A stretch of 64,000 bases of DNA, taken from Cliona cf. orientalis (taxonomy: Eukaryota; Porifera; Demospongiae; Clionaida; Clionaidae). The notes beneath the pieces were generated by a model. That model saw only the letters and a list, made by a program, of their open reading frames with translations. It was not told the origin of the DNA and did not search any database. The DNA is taken from assembly GCA_963930775.1 (NCBI GenBank), contig OZ005691.1, positions 1,922,001 to 1,986,000 of the forward strand, given 5' to 3'. Of the stretch, positions 44,551 to 56,121 are shown piece after piece. The translations under genes were made by a program, and so were the position numbers. Within the stretch, counting starts at the first letter, position 1, and every line of letters starts with the position of its first letter.

Positions 44551-44800
44551 CTCTCTCAGTTAATATATGCATATTAAAATAGGTATGGCTCGATACGCAA
44601 CATGAATATAAAAAGCCTGTATACCACTGCTAAAAATCATCACTCACAGCAGTGCACCAGACATCAGAAAAGAGTGTCCCAAACAGTCCATCTTGAGCCG
44701 TGAGGGCGTACACTGTGGCATAGGACAGCGCCAGACCACTGAACGCCGCGTACCAGTGTAGACTCGGCAGGGGAAGCTGATCTACTCGATCAAGAGGCAT
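40344..44800 (-). CDS. AMFR: AMFR/gp78-like ER membrane E3 ubiquitin ligase
   Basis: Eight exons: 44800-44648, 44479-44222, 43820-43627, 43180-42979, 42646-42471, 42108-41850, 41609-40678, 40374-40344. The sum is 2,205 nt, 734 aa. Conserved parts include DKFWNFVFYKFIFVFGVMNV and the YIIHLWDMHHDGTWENR block. The RING-H2 finger is at about 306-345 (CAICWEKM, CGHHFHMGCLRSWLEQD, CPTC), and the CUE domain at about 415-452 (VHSMFPHIPLQAI). Several membrane helices precede the RING. AMFR/gp78 ubiquitinates ERAD clients with UBE2G2. A long Gln- and Ser/Thr-rich stretch replaces much of the usual C-terminus, and a clear VIM (p97-binding) helix is not obvious beyond the last Arg-rich residues. Start could instead be the in-frame ATG 36 bp upstream (44836). 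The last exon is inferred from phase and splice sites; otherwise the frame stops at 40674-40676. Confidence 0.9.
44511..44546. repeat. (CT)n microsatellite in AMFR intron 1
   Basis: Uninterrupted CT dinucleotides for about 36 bp, with more CT-rich sequence after. Confidence 0.9.
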
Positions 44801-45043
44801 CGTGGTTTGTAATTGTGTCAATGGATCCGTGGCCACTTTTTTTTGCTGACTTGGCGTATCTTTGACCTACGACCTCTTACGTAGGTGGTGAAATATTTAC
44901 CACGCATGCGCAGAACTGCCGGTTTTTGGTCAGGTGACAGCTGCATGACCAACTCCACCTGAGTTCCGCCTCCGTAACGCCCTCGCAAATTAGCATATAT
45001 ACAGATCATAGACATACACGCAGCCACATCAACCGTCGTAAAC
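44801..45043. promoter_or_regulatory. AMFR/PLB1 bidirectional promoter
   Basis: 243 bp separate the two start codons. It contains GCATGCGC at 44904-44911, a partial NRF1-like site, in a GC-richer patch. Confidence 0.5.
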
Positions 45044-46145
45044 ATGAACCTCTATCTGGGCATCGTGGCTTTTCTCTCGCTGGAAAGGCTCGTGAGATGT
45101 CAGGTTCACTTCGACTGCCCCCAGCTCCCGCCCCTCACCCAGCCAGCAAAGACCGTTCACGAGCTCAGGCCTCAGGACATCAAAGTCATTATGACTTTAG
45201 GCGACAGCGTGACGGCAGGTATAAATTGTAATGTGCTAATAACTGATTGTTACCCAGCTGCCTATTAATGACATAGTGTGACTGTCATAGTATGATAGTG
45301 TCCACTGATGATATTTAATATGACTCCTATGATCTGATCAGAGCTCAATCAATGTCGGACTGTAATCAAGGCCCCAAAAAGCACTTTGTATTCTCTGCAT
45401 TTTTAAGGTACCATTAAATTGCGTGGGCGTGAGGTGGGGGATATGACACCTAAACCACATCAAAGTCATTAGTGAGGTGCATGCTGTGTAACCACGCCCT
45501 TTTAATTGCACAGGTCTCAGGGGTGTGGCTGCTAGAGCCGGAAGTGTTCATTTAATATCCTCCATGGACCGGAAGCCGAGCCGGAAGGGAGGGGCCAGGC
45601 CACGCCCAAAACAGCCCCACCCTGTTCCCCAAGGACCACCATTCTCAATCAAGTGCCTACTAACCACCGGATGTCCACCGGAAGCCCACAATCAATCCCA
45701 ATTAAAACACACAGCTTCCTCAAGGCCAAAACACACACAAACACTTGGAGGCCGTTCTGCCACACCGCCCACGCAAGAGCTCACCTCATTTCCTGTGTGG
45801 GCGGGGCAACAACACGTCATCGCAACCACATCCGCTTCAAACCATCGTCAGCTTCCGTCCAGCCGTACAGGCCCCTCGATCGCACCGCCGTACAGTGCCT
45901 CATTAACAGACATGGCCTCACCTTTGACCTCCTGCCACGCCCCCAAAGCCTCCTCGCGGGGTTCAAAGGTCACCACCGCTTCCGGGACACGCCCACCTAT
46001 CGCCGAGGCCAAGTCCCAGGCGCCGATGTCCAAGCACTGGCCCGTGAAGCCACGCCCAATCGGAAGCAATAAAACCTGCATTAACGCACACGCACACACT
46101 CCACACAGTGCCAGGAACACGCCCACATGCTTAATTAGGCCTATT

Positions 46146-46180
<35 letters not shown>

Positions 46181-47210
46181 TCGTTGCGGTTAATAGTTAA
46201 GCAAGAATGCTTTGATCTTGCTTTGATGTGGGCAATTACCGGCCTTTTCTTCAGGGGCCACTTCCGGTCGCTAATTACACGCGCATAATCATCCCTGGCC
46301 GATTCTGGACACGCCCACCTTCGACCAAAAGCACTCGTATGGCCTCTTCGGCCACGCCCCTTCACGATTCGATAATTGAATTAGCCATTCCTGACGCTCA
46401 CGCCCACGCAATTAAATGGTACCTTAAGCTTTCTACTATGCTATATACTGTGTACAGTAGATAAGTTTTAAGGTACCATTAAATTGCGTGGGCGTGAGGT
46501 GGGGGATATGACACCTAAACCACATCAAAGTCATTAGTGAGGTGCATGCTGTGTAACCACGCCCTTTTAATTGCACAGGTCTCAGGGGTGTGGCTGCTAG
46601 AGCCGGAAGTGTTCATTTAATATCCTCCATGGACCGGAAGCCGAGCCGGAAGGGAGGGGCCAGGCCACGCCCAAAACAGCCCCACCCTGTTCCCCAAGGA
46701 CCACCATTCTCAATCAAGTGCCTACTAACCACCGGATGTCCACCGGAAGCCCACAATCAATCCCAATTAAAACACACAGCTTCCTCAAGGCCAAAACACA
46801 CACAAACACTTGGAGGCCGTTCTGCCACACCGCCCACGCAAGAGCTCACCTCATTTCCTGTGTGGGCGGGGCAACAACACGTCATCGCAACCACATCCGC
46901 TTCAAACCATCGTCAGCTTCCGTCCAGCCGTACAGGCCCCTCGATCGCACCGCCGTACAGTGCCTCATTAACAGACATGGCCTCACCTTTGACCTCCTGC
47001 CACGCCCCCAAAGCCTCCTCGCGGGGTTCAAAGGTCACCACCGCTTCCGGGACACGCCCACCTATCGCCGAGGCCAAGTCCCAGGCGCCGATGTCCAAGC
47101 ACTGGCCCGTGAAGCCACGCCCAATCGGAAGCAATAAAACCTGCATTAACGCACACGCACACACTCCACACAGTGCCAGGAACACGCCCACATGCTTAAT
47201 TAGGCCTATT

Positions 47211-47245
<35 letters not shown>

Positions 47246-49769
47246 TCGTTGCGGTTAATAGTTAAGCAAGAATGCTTTGATCTTGCTTTGATGTGGGCAA
47301 TTACCGGCCTTTTCTTCAGGGGCCACTTCCGGTCGCTAATTACACGCGCATAATCATCCCTGGCCGATTCTGGACACGCCCACCTTCGACCAAAAGCACT
47401 CGTATGGCCTCTTCGGCCACGCCCCTTCACGATTCGATAATTGAATTAGCCATTCCTGACGCTCACGCCCACGCAATTAAATGGTACCTTAATAATATCA
47501 TGGAGATGTTTTAATATTCCTCAGGGTTTGGAATGCTGGGAAGTCACAGGCTAAACATCATTGATGATCTTCAGGAGTACAGGGTAAGTGTCAGAAACAA
47601 TCAGATTCATAGATACCATCACTGCTCCTGGTATGGGATCTGCTTACATCGAATTACACAAATTATAGTAATTCATTTCCTTTGTGTGCACCTATGTACT
47701 ATGGAGCTGATAGTAGTGTTACTGAAGATGGAAGTTACGAATTTTATAGCATTTTCTCAAAGATAATGTGCCCGGATGACTACAGTTATTGTTTTCATGT
47801 GTATAGGGTCAGTCTTGGTGCATTGGAATGGACGAGGGTGCACAGACGGTGGCCAACTTCCTAAAATTCTACAATCCCTCTCTCATTGGTGGGAGTCTTG
47901 GACACCATATTATTGAGGTAAGCATCTTCATTGCCAAGTGTACAAATTATCACTTGTATATTATGAGCATCTTACATAATTTGCATACATCATGTCACTG
48001 TACTTATTAAATAAACTATAGCGGTCATGTGAGCATTGAGTTACCTAAGAAAACTATAATAATGCATGTATCATATTATGTAGTGCCATTCAAGGTGTAT
48101 AAACCTCACTTAATGTATACAAAGAATTTTGTCTGTTGCTCTACAGCTTTGCTATGACATCATCTGTCCTCCTTTTCAATACGAGCCCTCAAAGGATGTC
48201 TTCAATGCAGCTCAGAGTGGAGCTATGGTGCGAAATCTGGTCTCTCATGAGTTTGACTACCTCGTGAAACAGCTGGAGTCGGTATGTAGACAATAGTTTG
48301 GGAAATTTTTGGTGGAGTAGTAGTACAGCCTCGCTCCCATACCCCACCTTCAAAGGAGAGAGGGTACAGTAGGCATCGATTGAGTTCTGGAGTGCACGAG
48401 ATGCAGTATATTGTAATTGGCATGGCAAAGCTGTCATCACACTGTTAGTACTGTAGATATAGTGTCTGTTTATTGGGTGGGGTCCAAGACAGCTGGTTTG
48501 AAGCATAAAATTTAATATCATGGCTAGCTAGTCAATGAGACTTTTAATTTTAATATAGCTAATTAATATGTTTGTGAACAGATAATAATAGTACTTAATA
48601 CTATAATAATGGATAATGATGGACTTTTTAAATGTAGCATCCGAACATTGATATGGACAATGATTGGAAGCTTATGACTATATTCATTGGTGCCAATGAT
48701 GTCTGCCTGGGGTAAGTCCTGAAACAGAAACCTAGTAGTACTGTGTAAATACATGTATGACTTGTCGATTAATACTTCATCATTGTTAGGTGCTCAGGGG
48801 ATGTCCCTACGTTAACACCGGAAGATTTTGAGAAAAACTTGAATAGAACATTGGAGGAAGTGAGAAAGAAGATACCAAAACTTTTTGTTAACCTAGTGCT
48901 CATGGGAAATATCTCTGAGGTGTGTTTATAATAATAATGGTACTTATTTTTTTATCCGCGCAGCTGAAGTACATTTTCACTCAATGCTTCAGATTTACAA
49001 GTTGTCCCTAAAGTCGGAGGCCTGTTCAGACATTCATCGGCTACTTGCTATTGAGTGTATCTGTGCCTTTATACCTGGGGAGGAGGGAGATAAACTCAGG
49101 TATGTAAGTATTATGATGATACTAGATGCAGAGGTATCACTCATGGATAGGGAAGTGTCAATGTTGCATTATTTATTCAGTGGCTTTAGTAAATTTTATA
49201 CCCCTACCCCCCTTTAAGCTTTTATTTTTATTGTTTGACAAATTCAGGCAAGATATGGATAATTTGGTCTCTGAGATCAACAAAATAGAGAAGAAGGTGA
49301 GTATGACTGACAAGATTTATCACAAAAGTTTAATTTTAATTTAAGTTTGTTTTGTATTTCTTTATTAGATTGCTGCATACTATGCTGAGCAGAACTATGA
49401 TGACTTTGCAGTGGTAATCCAGCCCTTCGTATCTAATGCCAAGTCTGACAAATTCTCCATTGACTATCTCTCAAACGTAAGAATTATACAATCATGCGGC
49501 TAAATACTCAACGGTGGATCTAGGAATGTTAAACAAGATTGCATCAATCGTATTATACTTGATCCATGAGTCAGAATTAACAGTTTAATATTGCTATGCA
49601 TGAATTTTCACAGCTGGACTGTTTCCATCCATCACTGATTGCTCACCAGAACATGGCTAAAGCACTGTGGAACAACATAATCACTCCTGCAGCTCAGAAG
49701 AGGGACTATTTTGACTTTACTGAGCCTTTTGTATGCCCTACAAACTCAACTCTTCTCTATACTAACTGA
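45044..49769 (+). CDS. PLB1: Phospholipase B1-like GDSL/SGNH lipase
   Basis: Ten exons: 45044-45218, 47525-47583, 47807-47917, 48147-48281, 48638-48711, 48790-48919, 48993-49099, 49248-49296, 49369-49476, 49614-49769. Product 367 aa. Signal peptide 1-19. SGNH motifs are complete: GDSVTAG with nucleophile Ser55, Gly in the GGSLG segment, IGAND with Asn180, and LDCFHPS with Asp318/His321. The family cleaves acyl chains from phospholipids at the outer membrane face or after secretion. This is a single lipase unit with no C-terminal anchor seen, whereas vertebrate PLB1 has several tandem units. Intron 1 is swollen by two 1-kb transposable elements. A decayed paralogue follows at 50026. Symbol by family resemblance. 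Confidence 0.88.
45407..46423. mobile_element. TTAA-flanked non-autonomous DNA element, copy 1
   Basis: A 1,017-bp element with about 27-bp terminal inverted repeats (GGTACCATTAAATTGCGTGG at left; the right end is the reverse complement with one mismatch), flanked on both sides by TTAA (45403-45406 and 46424-46427), the target site used by piggyBac-type transposases. The interior is GC-rich, packed with CACGCCC/GGGCGTG and CCGGAAG-type words, and has a poly-T run near 46150-46178. A 207-codon frame inside has biased, non-family composition and no transposase signature. It lies in lipase intron 1. Confidence 0.75.
46472..47488. mobile_element. TTAA-flanked non-autonomous DNA element, copy 2
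   Basis: Same length (1,017 bp), same orientation and, as far as I can read, the same sequence as copy 1, including the poly-T length. It has its own TTAA flanks (46468-46471 and 47489-47492). A 40-bp spacer that is not part of the element separates the copies. Separate TTAA flanks argue for two insertions, but the identity argues for a very recent event or an assembly duplication. Confidence 0.75.
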
Positions 49770-50025
49770 CTGACACTTTTCACAAACAGGTTGAAACTAC
49801 AGCATCATCATTAATTTTACAATTCTTTCATATTTTTATATTGCATTTAAGTTATTTGTACTATTAAATATATATTCATCAGCATCTCTGTTCTCTTGAC
49901 TCTTAACTGTTTTATGGTCATACCCTATACCCCGTGTGCGTGCTGGCATGTCCCGTTGTGCGCATGCGCATTTAAAGTTAGATCACGAGTATCATCTCTC
50001 CGCATCATCTGCAAAGCCTAAAAGA
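49770..50025. promoter_or_regulatory. Lipase spacer with NRF1-like palindrome
   Basis: Contains TGCGCATGCGCA at 49959-49970, 56 bp before the start codon of the decayed lipase copy, so the copy may once have had its own promoter. No gene. Confidence 0.35.
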
Positions 50026-52211
50026 ATGGGTTTCACTGCTATTAGAAAATCTCTGGTTGTTGTTTCGCTGCTGATTGGCCTGCAGCTGGTGAGATGTCAG
50101 GTTCACTTCGACTGCCTCCAGCTCCCGCCCATCACCCAGCCAGCAAATACTGTTCACGAACTCAGGCCTGACGACATCAAGGTCGTCATGGCAGTATAAC
50201 AGCAGGTACATCCATGCTTAAAATCTGTCCCGATCCATTCCTGTTTTTAATATGGTCTATTCTCGGCAGGCTTTGGAATGCCATGATGGTTTCTCATCGA
50301 GATATTGCAGAGGATCTCAACGAGTACAGAGTATGGAATCTGATACAATAATATTATGTAATTATAAAATAAATTATGGTAACTGTTCACGTTATAAGCA
50401 GCAATCAGTAAGCCCAGCTGCAGCTATCACAGGTCTCAGAATCCATCATTAATGATGCTATTGTGAGGTGAATGTATATAGATTCCTTGCCCAGGCCCTC
50501 CTGTGAAAACTTTTATAGCTAGCTATATATAATATAGGTGTAGCTAACCCAGGAGCTCGAGATAAAGTTTGCAAGAAAGGACCTAGGTGGCTAATGCAGC
50601 TGGATCAGCTCCTACATGCATGTAATTACTAATATTATAGGGACAATCCTGGAGCATTGGAATGGATAAGGATGCTCAGACTGTGGCAAACTTTCTGAGT
50701 CAAGTTCTACAACTCTTCAATTGTCAGTGGAAGCCTTGGCTCTCATATAGGAGAAGTCAGTCAGAAGGAAAAATAATTATCATGCAATGATCTAATGTGA
50801 ATAATGGCTGACCATGTATGCAAATTGATTAGTCAGGTTATGACAGTTACACAATATTATATATTATAACACACAATGTCATATAATGATATTATTATTC
50901 ACATACACAGTGCATACACACATGTACACACACACACACACACACACACTAAACCTAGCTATAGATTCCCCTCTATGTACACACAAAATCATACATATAT
51001 ACACTCTCTTGTGATTAAATTTACAGCTTTGCTATGATGTCGTGTACCCTCCTCTACAATATGAGTCCTCCAAGGATGTCTTCAATGCAGCTCATGCATG
51101 CAGACTGGAGCTATGGTGCCAACCCTTGTCTCACATGAATTTAAGTACCTACTGGAACAATAAACTGAAATTTGTAAGTTGGGGCAGATTCGAAACAGCT
51201 AGCAATATAATAGTTATTATGCAGCATTCACATGACATTGTCATTGATATGAAGAATGACTGGAAATTAATGACCATCTAAGTCCATCTTAGTAGGAGCA
51301 AATGATGTCTGTCTAGGGTTAGTTAATAGTATAGTGTCTATAGATCTGAAAGCAATAGACTTGGATCTTCATGATAAATATTAATGTTCTACATGTTCTG
51401 GAGATGTACTAACCATAATGGCAGAATAATGATTTTGAGAAGAATACGCGGGAGACTTTGGAAGAAGTACGCAAGAACATTCCAAAGCTCTTTGTCAACC
51501 TAGTGCTCCTAGGAAACATATCTGAGGTCTATAAGATTTAAAGCAGCTAGTTATGGCTGGAATAAAATTCATACAGATTTGTGTGCCTAGGTGTACAAGT
51601 TGTAATTGAAGTCAGGGCACTGCAGAGAAGCTCATCGCATTCTTCCCATTGAGTGTATCTGTGCCTTTGCATCAGGAAAGGAGGGAGACAAAGTGAAGTG
51701 TGCTACGTATGTAGGGTTCAACAAGTGTTTGATTGGCATCTTGAATTTCTTTATAGACTGGAAATGGATAACCTAATTGCTGATATTAATATGCGACAAG
51801 TGAAAGTGAATAGCACAAATCATACTGTTGTGTAGCCTTGTTCCCCTGATCTATTCTCAGCTTTCCATGTCATTTTATTTTAGCAAGTTGCAGCTGATTA
51901 TGCAAGGCAGAATCACCCAGACTTTGCAGTAGTGGTCCAGCCTTTCTTTTCCAGGCAAAAGCTGATAATTTTCCAGTGGAATTTCTCTCAAATGTAAGAC
52001 TGCGGACTTTATAGTATTATACTGTAGATACAATGTTTTCATATAATTTTTTTTACAGCTGGACTGTTTCCATCCATCACTGATTGCTCTCCAGAACATG
52101 GCTAAAGAACTGTGGAACAACATGATCACTCCCGCAGCTCAGAAGAGGGACTATTTCGAACCTTTTGTTTGTCCAACTAACACAACTCTTCTATACACTA
52201 GTCTTGGCTGA
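50026..52211 (+). pseudogene. Decayed PLB1-like lipase copy
   Basis: Exon-by-exon match to the upstream lipase, in the same order: 50026-50210, about 50270-50332, 50641-50755, 51027-51178, 51290-51312, 51430-51528, 51592-51700, 51758-51810, 51885-51992, 52059-52211. The signal peptide and N-terminal domain are clear. A 10-nt deletion near 50195, however, removes the Gly-Asp-Ser block and gives an immediate stop. Later exons have a small insertion (TGCATGCAGA near 51094), an in-frame stop after VYKL and further frame breaks. The Asn block (GANDVCLG) and the Asp/His block (LDCFHPS) survive. Not expected to be active. Confidence 0.8.
50926..50949. repeat. (CA)n microsatellite
   Basis: CA dinucleotides within the lipase pseudogene intron. 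Confidence 0.85.
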
Positions 52212-52605
52212 TTGATTGCAACTATAGAAGTGCAATTGCTGTGGTGGATAATGTTTCTGCGCATGCGTATTAATCAATGGTACAGCTCTAGCCACACCCA
52301 CATTCTTGCATCACATGATAGAGAAAGATGTTTCGTAGCCGTGAAGCCGAGCTCAAGAAGGAACTGTTTAGTGCCTGCAAAGCTGGTGACGTTGACAGAG
52401 TACGCAGAGCCATTGCTGCTGGAGTGGATCCAAAGAAGGCAATCAATAAGCATTGGTCTTATGAAGAAACACCCCTGCACACAGCATGCATGTATGTCAT
52501 TATTTAGTAGGCGTGGCAGTGGGTAGCATATTATAGACCCTCTCCCCCACCCCCATGTTCCCACGCTTCTGCCATTATGAAGAGCTGCATGTATTTATGA
52601 ATTCA

Positions 52606-52904
52606 AGGGGGCTCACTCCCATAGGTGCTGTGTCCAGAGCTGCAACTGCGGTCAAGATTTTTGATCGTCTAAAAATGGCCTTGATCACTTGACCACAGTG
52701 ATTTTTTGCCCTTGACCCGTTGACTATTGACTAACTGTGCATGCATAAAATCTCAGCCATGCTTTTTGGCCGCCTAGCTATGTTTGAGATAGGCCCCAGA
52801 ACACCGCTTGACCGTTTGATTGATCCCCAAGAAGTGCCTTGACCTTTTGACAGCAGTTGCAGCTCTGGAAACCAGGGACACAGCGCCTATAGGAGTGACC
52901 CCCC
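52606..52904. mobile_element. Foldback element in ankyrin-gene intron 1
   Basis: About 299 bp with long imperfect inverted ends. The left end is GGGGCTCACTCCCATAGGTG, through GTGTCCAGAGCTGCAACTGC. The right end is the reverse complement, ending in AGGAGTGACCCCCC. No coding capacity. Confidence 0.65.
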
Positions 52905-52918
52905 GCTTGTTAACTAGG

Positions 52919-53420
52919 TCATGCAGGGCCTGTTTGGGGCGAGCCTGAGCTGAGCCTCAGAAACGCCTCAACTGAGACTCACTTGAAAAGCCATAGACCA
53001 TTGACACAGATGCTAGAGACCACAAATCATAGTTGTCGTGTACCTGCTTGATAGTCCCCTCCATGTAGTGTCTATTCTATGCTATTAAACAGTGAATAGC
53101 CGGAGAGATAGCATACTGCATGGCTGCCTCTATTGTACAGTGACCAACTAGTATCATGCAGGGCCTGTTTGGGGCGAGCCTGAGAGAAAATCTCTGTTGA
53201 ACTGGAGTACATGTAGCTGTAGCCTAGTACCCATGCAGGCCCTTTGGGTACAAGGCTTGAGTAGAAAACTATTAAAGTTTATAGCCATAGCACGATAGAT
53301 CGTGAAGACCACTGACACAGATCAAAGCAGACCATGAGTCATATTTGCCTTGTACCTGCAGTATCTATTCTGTATGCCAACAAACACCTACTGTAGTCTT
53401 GTACTAGACAGCCGCATAGC
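52919..53420. repeat. Diverged direct duplication
   Basis: GGCCTGTTTGGGGCGAGCCT occurs at about 52926 and 53162. Each copy is followed by related text (TTGACACAGATGC / CTGACACAGATCA, TACCTGC, TCTATTCT). An old tandem copy of roughly 240-320 bp. Confidence 0.5.
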
Positions 53421-53513
53421 TGCCTGTGTTCAACCTCGGTTATCCTTGTGCCCAGGCCCTATCTCGATCGTCTTCTTAGCCACTTCTCGCACTGACTATG
53501 ATTGATGACAAGC

Positions 53514-53571
53514 TAGTCTCGTGTCCAGCCCCCTTCGCACACGTGCATGAAGGGGGCTGGACACGAGACTA
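53514..53571. repeat. Near-perfect 58-bp palindrome
   Basis: TAGTCTCGTGTCCAGCCCCC is followed, after a short GCACACGTGC centre, by its reverse complement. A related half-site occurs near 17047. Confidence 0.8.
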
Positions 53572-54088
53572 TTTGCAGCCTTATTTTTCTCTCGTTTGCT
53601 CAGCTGTACCGTTTGTGTGGGGCTCACTCAGGCTTGCCCCAATTACTTTTCATATAATATTATACGCCAAAATAGATTAAATTTTAGACCATCTACATCT
53701 CTGTCACTGTCATGGACCCCACCAATAATGATAATATATTAAATACTCTGTTGATATTAATGGGGATTGTTCCTATTGTCATAGCCTCAACATCCCTGTG
53801 CATTGATAATGAGTGGGGATCTGAGCTTAGCATTTCTATGCATACTAAATTCAATTTAGAGATGCTCCCTTGTATAGTAAGTGCTGCTATTGTCATCATA
53901 TTGTCCACATGCAATTGAGAGCAGCATCCAAATGGAAAAGATAGAAAGACTATGACTTCCATTGCTCGTTTGCACATAGAATTGATGAAGTGCCTGACAA
54001 CTTTTTATGTGCATGCAGCAGCTGTCATGCTAGCCTCATCTCCAGGCCCTTCCAGTGCATGGAGAAAGCACCTGGTACATACCGACTG

Positions 54089-54428
54089 CAGGGGCGGATC
54101 CAGGGGGGTGCTTTGGGTGCTCAAGCACCCCCCCTCCAGCCAAGACAACATACAGGCTTCTATAGACATAGCTAGCTCTAGCACCCCCCTTCTAGCCAAA
54201 AAACCTTGATCTGACTTAAATTTACAATCTGACTGACAAACCTGTCTGTAGGGACAAAAACTCGAGTTCCACTGATTTTTCCACGTTTTCTGGTTGTAGC
54301 CTTGCTTCACGGCAATTAAGTGGGTGTGGTTTCGTAAAAGGGGGCATGGCCAAAATTTTTCGCGCGCATTTTGCGTGCAAATATTTACATTAGCACCCCC
54401 CTTATTGGAGGCTCTGGATCCGCCCCTG
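54089..54428. mobile_element. hAT-type MITE with CAGGGGCGGATCC ends
   Basis: A 340-bp element starting CAGGGGCGGATCCAGGGGGG and ending CTGGATCCGCCCCTG. The flanks share GACTG (54084-54088 and 54429-54433). CAGGGGC-type ends are typical of hAT-derived MITEs. No coding capacity. Confidence 0.65.
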
Positions 54429-55500
54429 GACTGTGCATTCACTTGCTTTTATCCAGAATCTTGGTACATCGTATACCGGTATTCCTGTAAAATATTCAGT
54501 CTATTTAACATCTTGGAACAGTTTGTTTCACTATTAGTGTGAGCCATAATACCCATACTGTAGCACAGGCTTAATGTGGTTTGACTACGTTGTTTTAGGC
54601 AAGTGAATTTACCGTGTTTATGCTAATAAAACGCAAGATCTAATTAGCACAAGAAAATTCACATGGTAGTAATAATTATGAATAGTGATCATAATATTAT
54701 AGAATGCACACATGTTTACGTTATTAATAGATGCAGCTTATAGGCACCTTTGCAGTTGCTGAGTACATAGCCAAGCAGAATTAGCATACTCATACATGTA
54801 ACAAAATTGTATGATGTGAAGGGATTACAGTTGTGTAGCTCTGAATCACTCACTCTCCTTTCTTATATTGTCAGGAATGGCCATCTAGAGCTGGTGAAGT
54901 ATCTCGTAGAGGTACAAGGATGTGCTACTGAATGCACTGATCGCTTGAAGTGAAGTCCACTTCATTATGCTTGTTCATGAGTAATCGTTTGCTGATACTA
55001 AAATTATGTAGAAGAGGATTACCCATTTTACATCAATTTTAATTTCATCTGTATTGTAATGTTTTCCCCAAGCACTTTCAGCACTGGATTCAAACACTAG
55101 TTAATCTTTGAAGTGTGATGTGGTCACAAACTCCTCCCAAATAATGACCATCTATATACTATACCATTACAATATTGTACTCAAAGTTTCTTGTGTGATG
55201 TGGTGACATACATGTACTTCTCCCAAATAATTATTGTACCCACCTGCTATGCCATAATGGGAGAACACTGTGATTGCCCTCAATCTCTAATTAATACCAG
55301 CCAGATCTACAGATGTGTCTAATTTGCCCTGGCTGATAGTTGTGATTTATTTATTTTCCTCTCCCTCCTCCTCCCTCCCCACACACATTGTCAGGTATGG
55401 CCACCTGGAGGTGGTGAAGTATCTTATAGAGGTACAGGGATGTTCTACTGGATGCACTAATGTCAATGGGAAAACTCCACTTTATCTTGCTTGTCAGTGA

Positions 55501-56100
55501 GTTCTCTCTCTATAATGAAAACTCTAATCATGTATGTGTAGGTCAAGGTTGCTAAAATCTGTATATTTACCCCGCGCGCATGCGCAAGGGGTAAAGTAAT
55601 CGGTCGTGTCGTCGTCGTCGTTGTTGTTGTTGTCGTTGTTAGCAGAAAAATCGCCATATCTCGAGGTCTAGGCACCTGAGCGACTAGTAAGCACAATGAA
55701 TCAGTCGAATTTGGCAAAAAATGGGCTCCAGTATGCTTCGAATCGAAGGATATTGTCCACGAGCGTCATAAATGGTGCCTTTCTGTTAGCCTTCGTAACC
55801 ATGCCTATCGACAGTGCCCACTGAATGTATTGAATTGAATTGAATTGAATTGAATTTTATTTTAAAGTCACGCCTCTAGGCGGCAGACCACAAGTTTGGC
55901 CCATGTGACAACAATTTTACATAAAATTAATAAAGGTATAATGTGATAATAATATAATAAAGAGAGTGTCATATAATATGAGAGATATATACAAAATCCT
56001 GCAGGAGCCTCGGGGAATTGTACATAGAATAGTTAATAATCAAGGGTGAAAGGAGAGGTAGATAGAGAGGGGAAGGTGGGAAAGGGCTTTTTTTTTTTTT
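55501..56100. repeat. Dispersed repeat and (TGAAT)n tract
   Basis: 55563-55830 is a dispersed repeat with a second copy at 63420-63675. It starts with a hairpin (TTACCCC, then GCGCATGCGC, then GGGGTAAA), continues with a (GTC)n-like stretch, and shares GCCATATCTCGA, TAGGCACCTGAG and TGCTTCGAATCGA. A pentanucleotide TGAAT tract at 55834-55858 follows. The remainder to 56100 is AT-rich without a gene. Confidence 0.65.
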
Positions 56101-56121
56101 TTTTTTTCAAGGGGACCACAC

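Larger units (their letters stand above)
52328..55500 (+). pseudogene. Ankyrin-repeat gene, probably decayed and truncated
   Basis: Exon 1 (52328-52491) starts MFRSREAELKKELFSACKAG and reads as an ankyrin repeat ending ETPLHTAC. Phase-compatible exons follow at 54874 (NGHLELVKYLVEVQGCATEC) and 55394 (YGHLEVVKYLIEVQGCSTGC, then GKTPLYLACQ with a GTGAGT donor at about 55498). Exon 2 has an in-frame TGA after DRLK and its donor reads TCATGAGT instead of CAGTGAGT, so it looks dead. The spacing of the repeats matches one ankyrin unit per exon, a common sponge gene form. No later exon is found before the satellite array. Exon 1 could still be spliced to exon 3 in the same phase. Confidence 0.55.

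Noticed and set aside
45525..46148. 207-codon frame repeated in both TTAA elements (also 46590-47213)
   Set aside because: It is Pro/Ser/His-rich, follows the CACGCCC word bias and has no transposase features. It repeats exactly only because the elements do.
48189..48521. Minus-strand gene in lipase intron 4
   Set aside because: It overlaps lipase exon 4 in antisense and the remainder is intronic without family resemblance.
55835..55858. CRISPR-like or regulatory array
   Set aside because: Simple pentanucleotide microsatellite without spacers.
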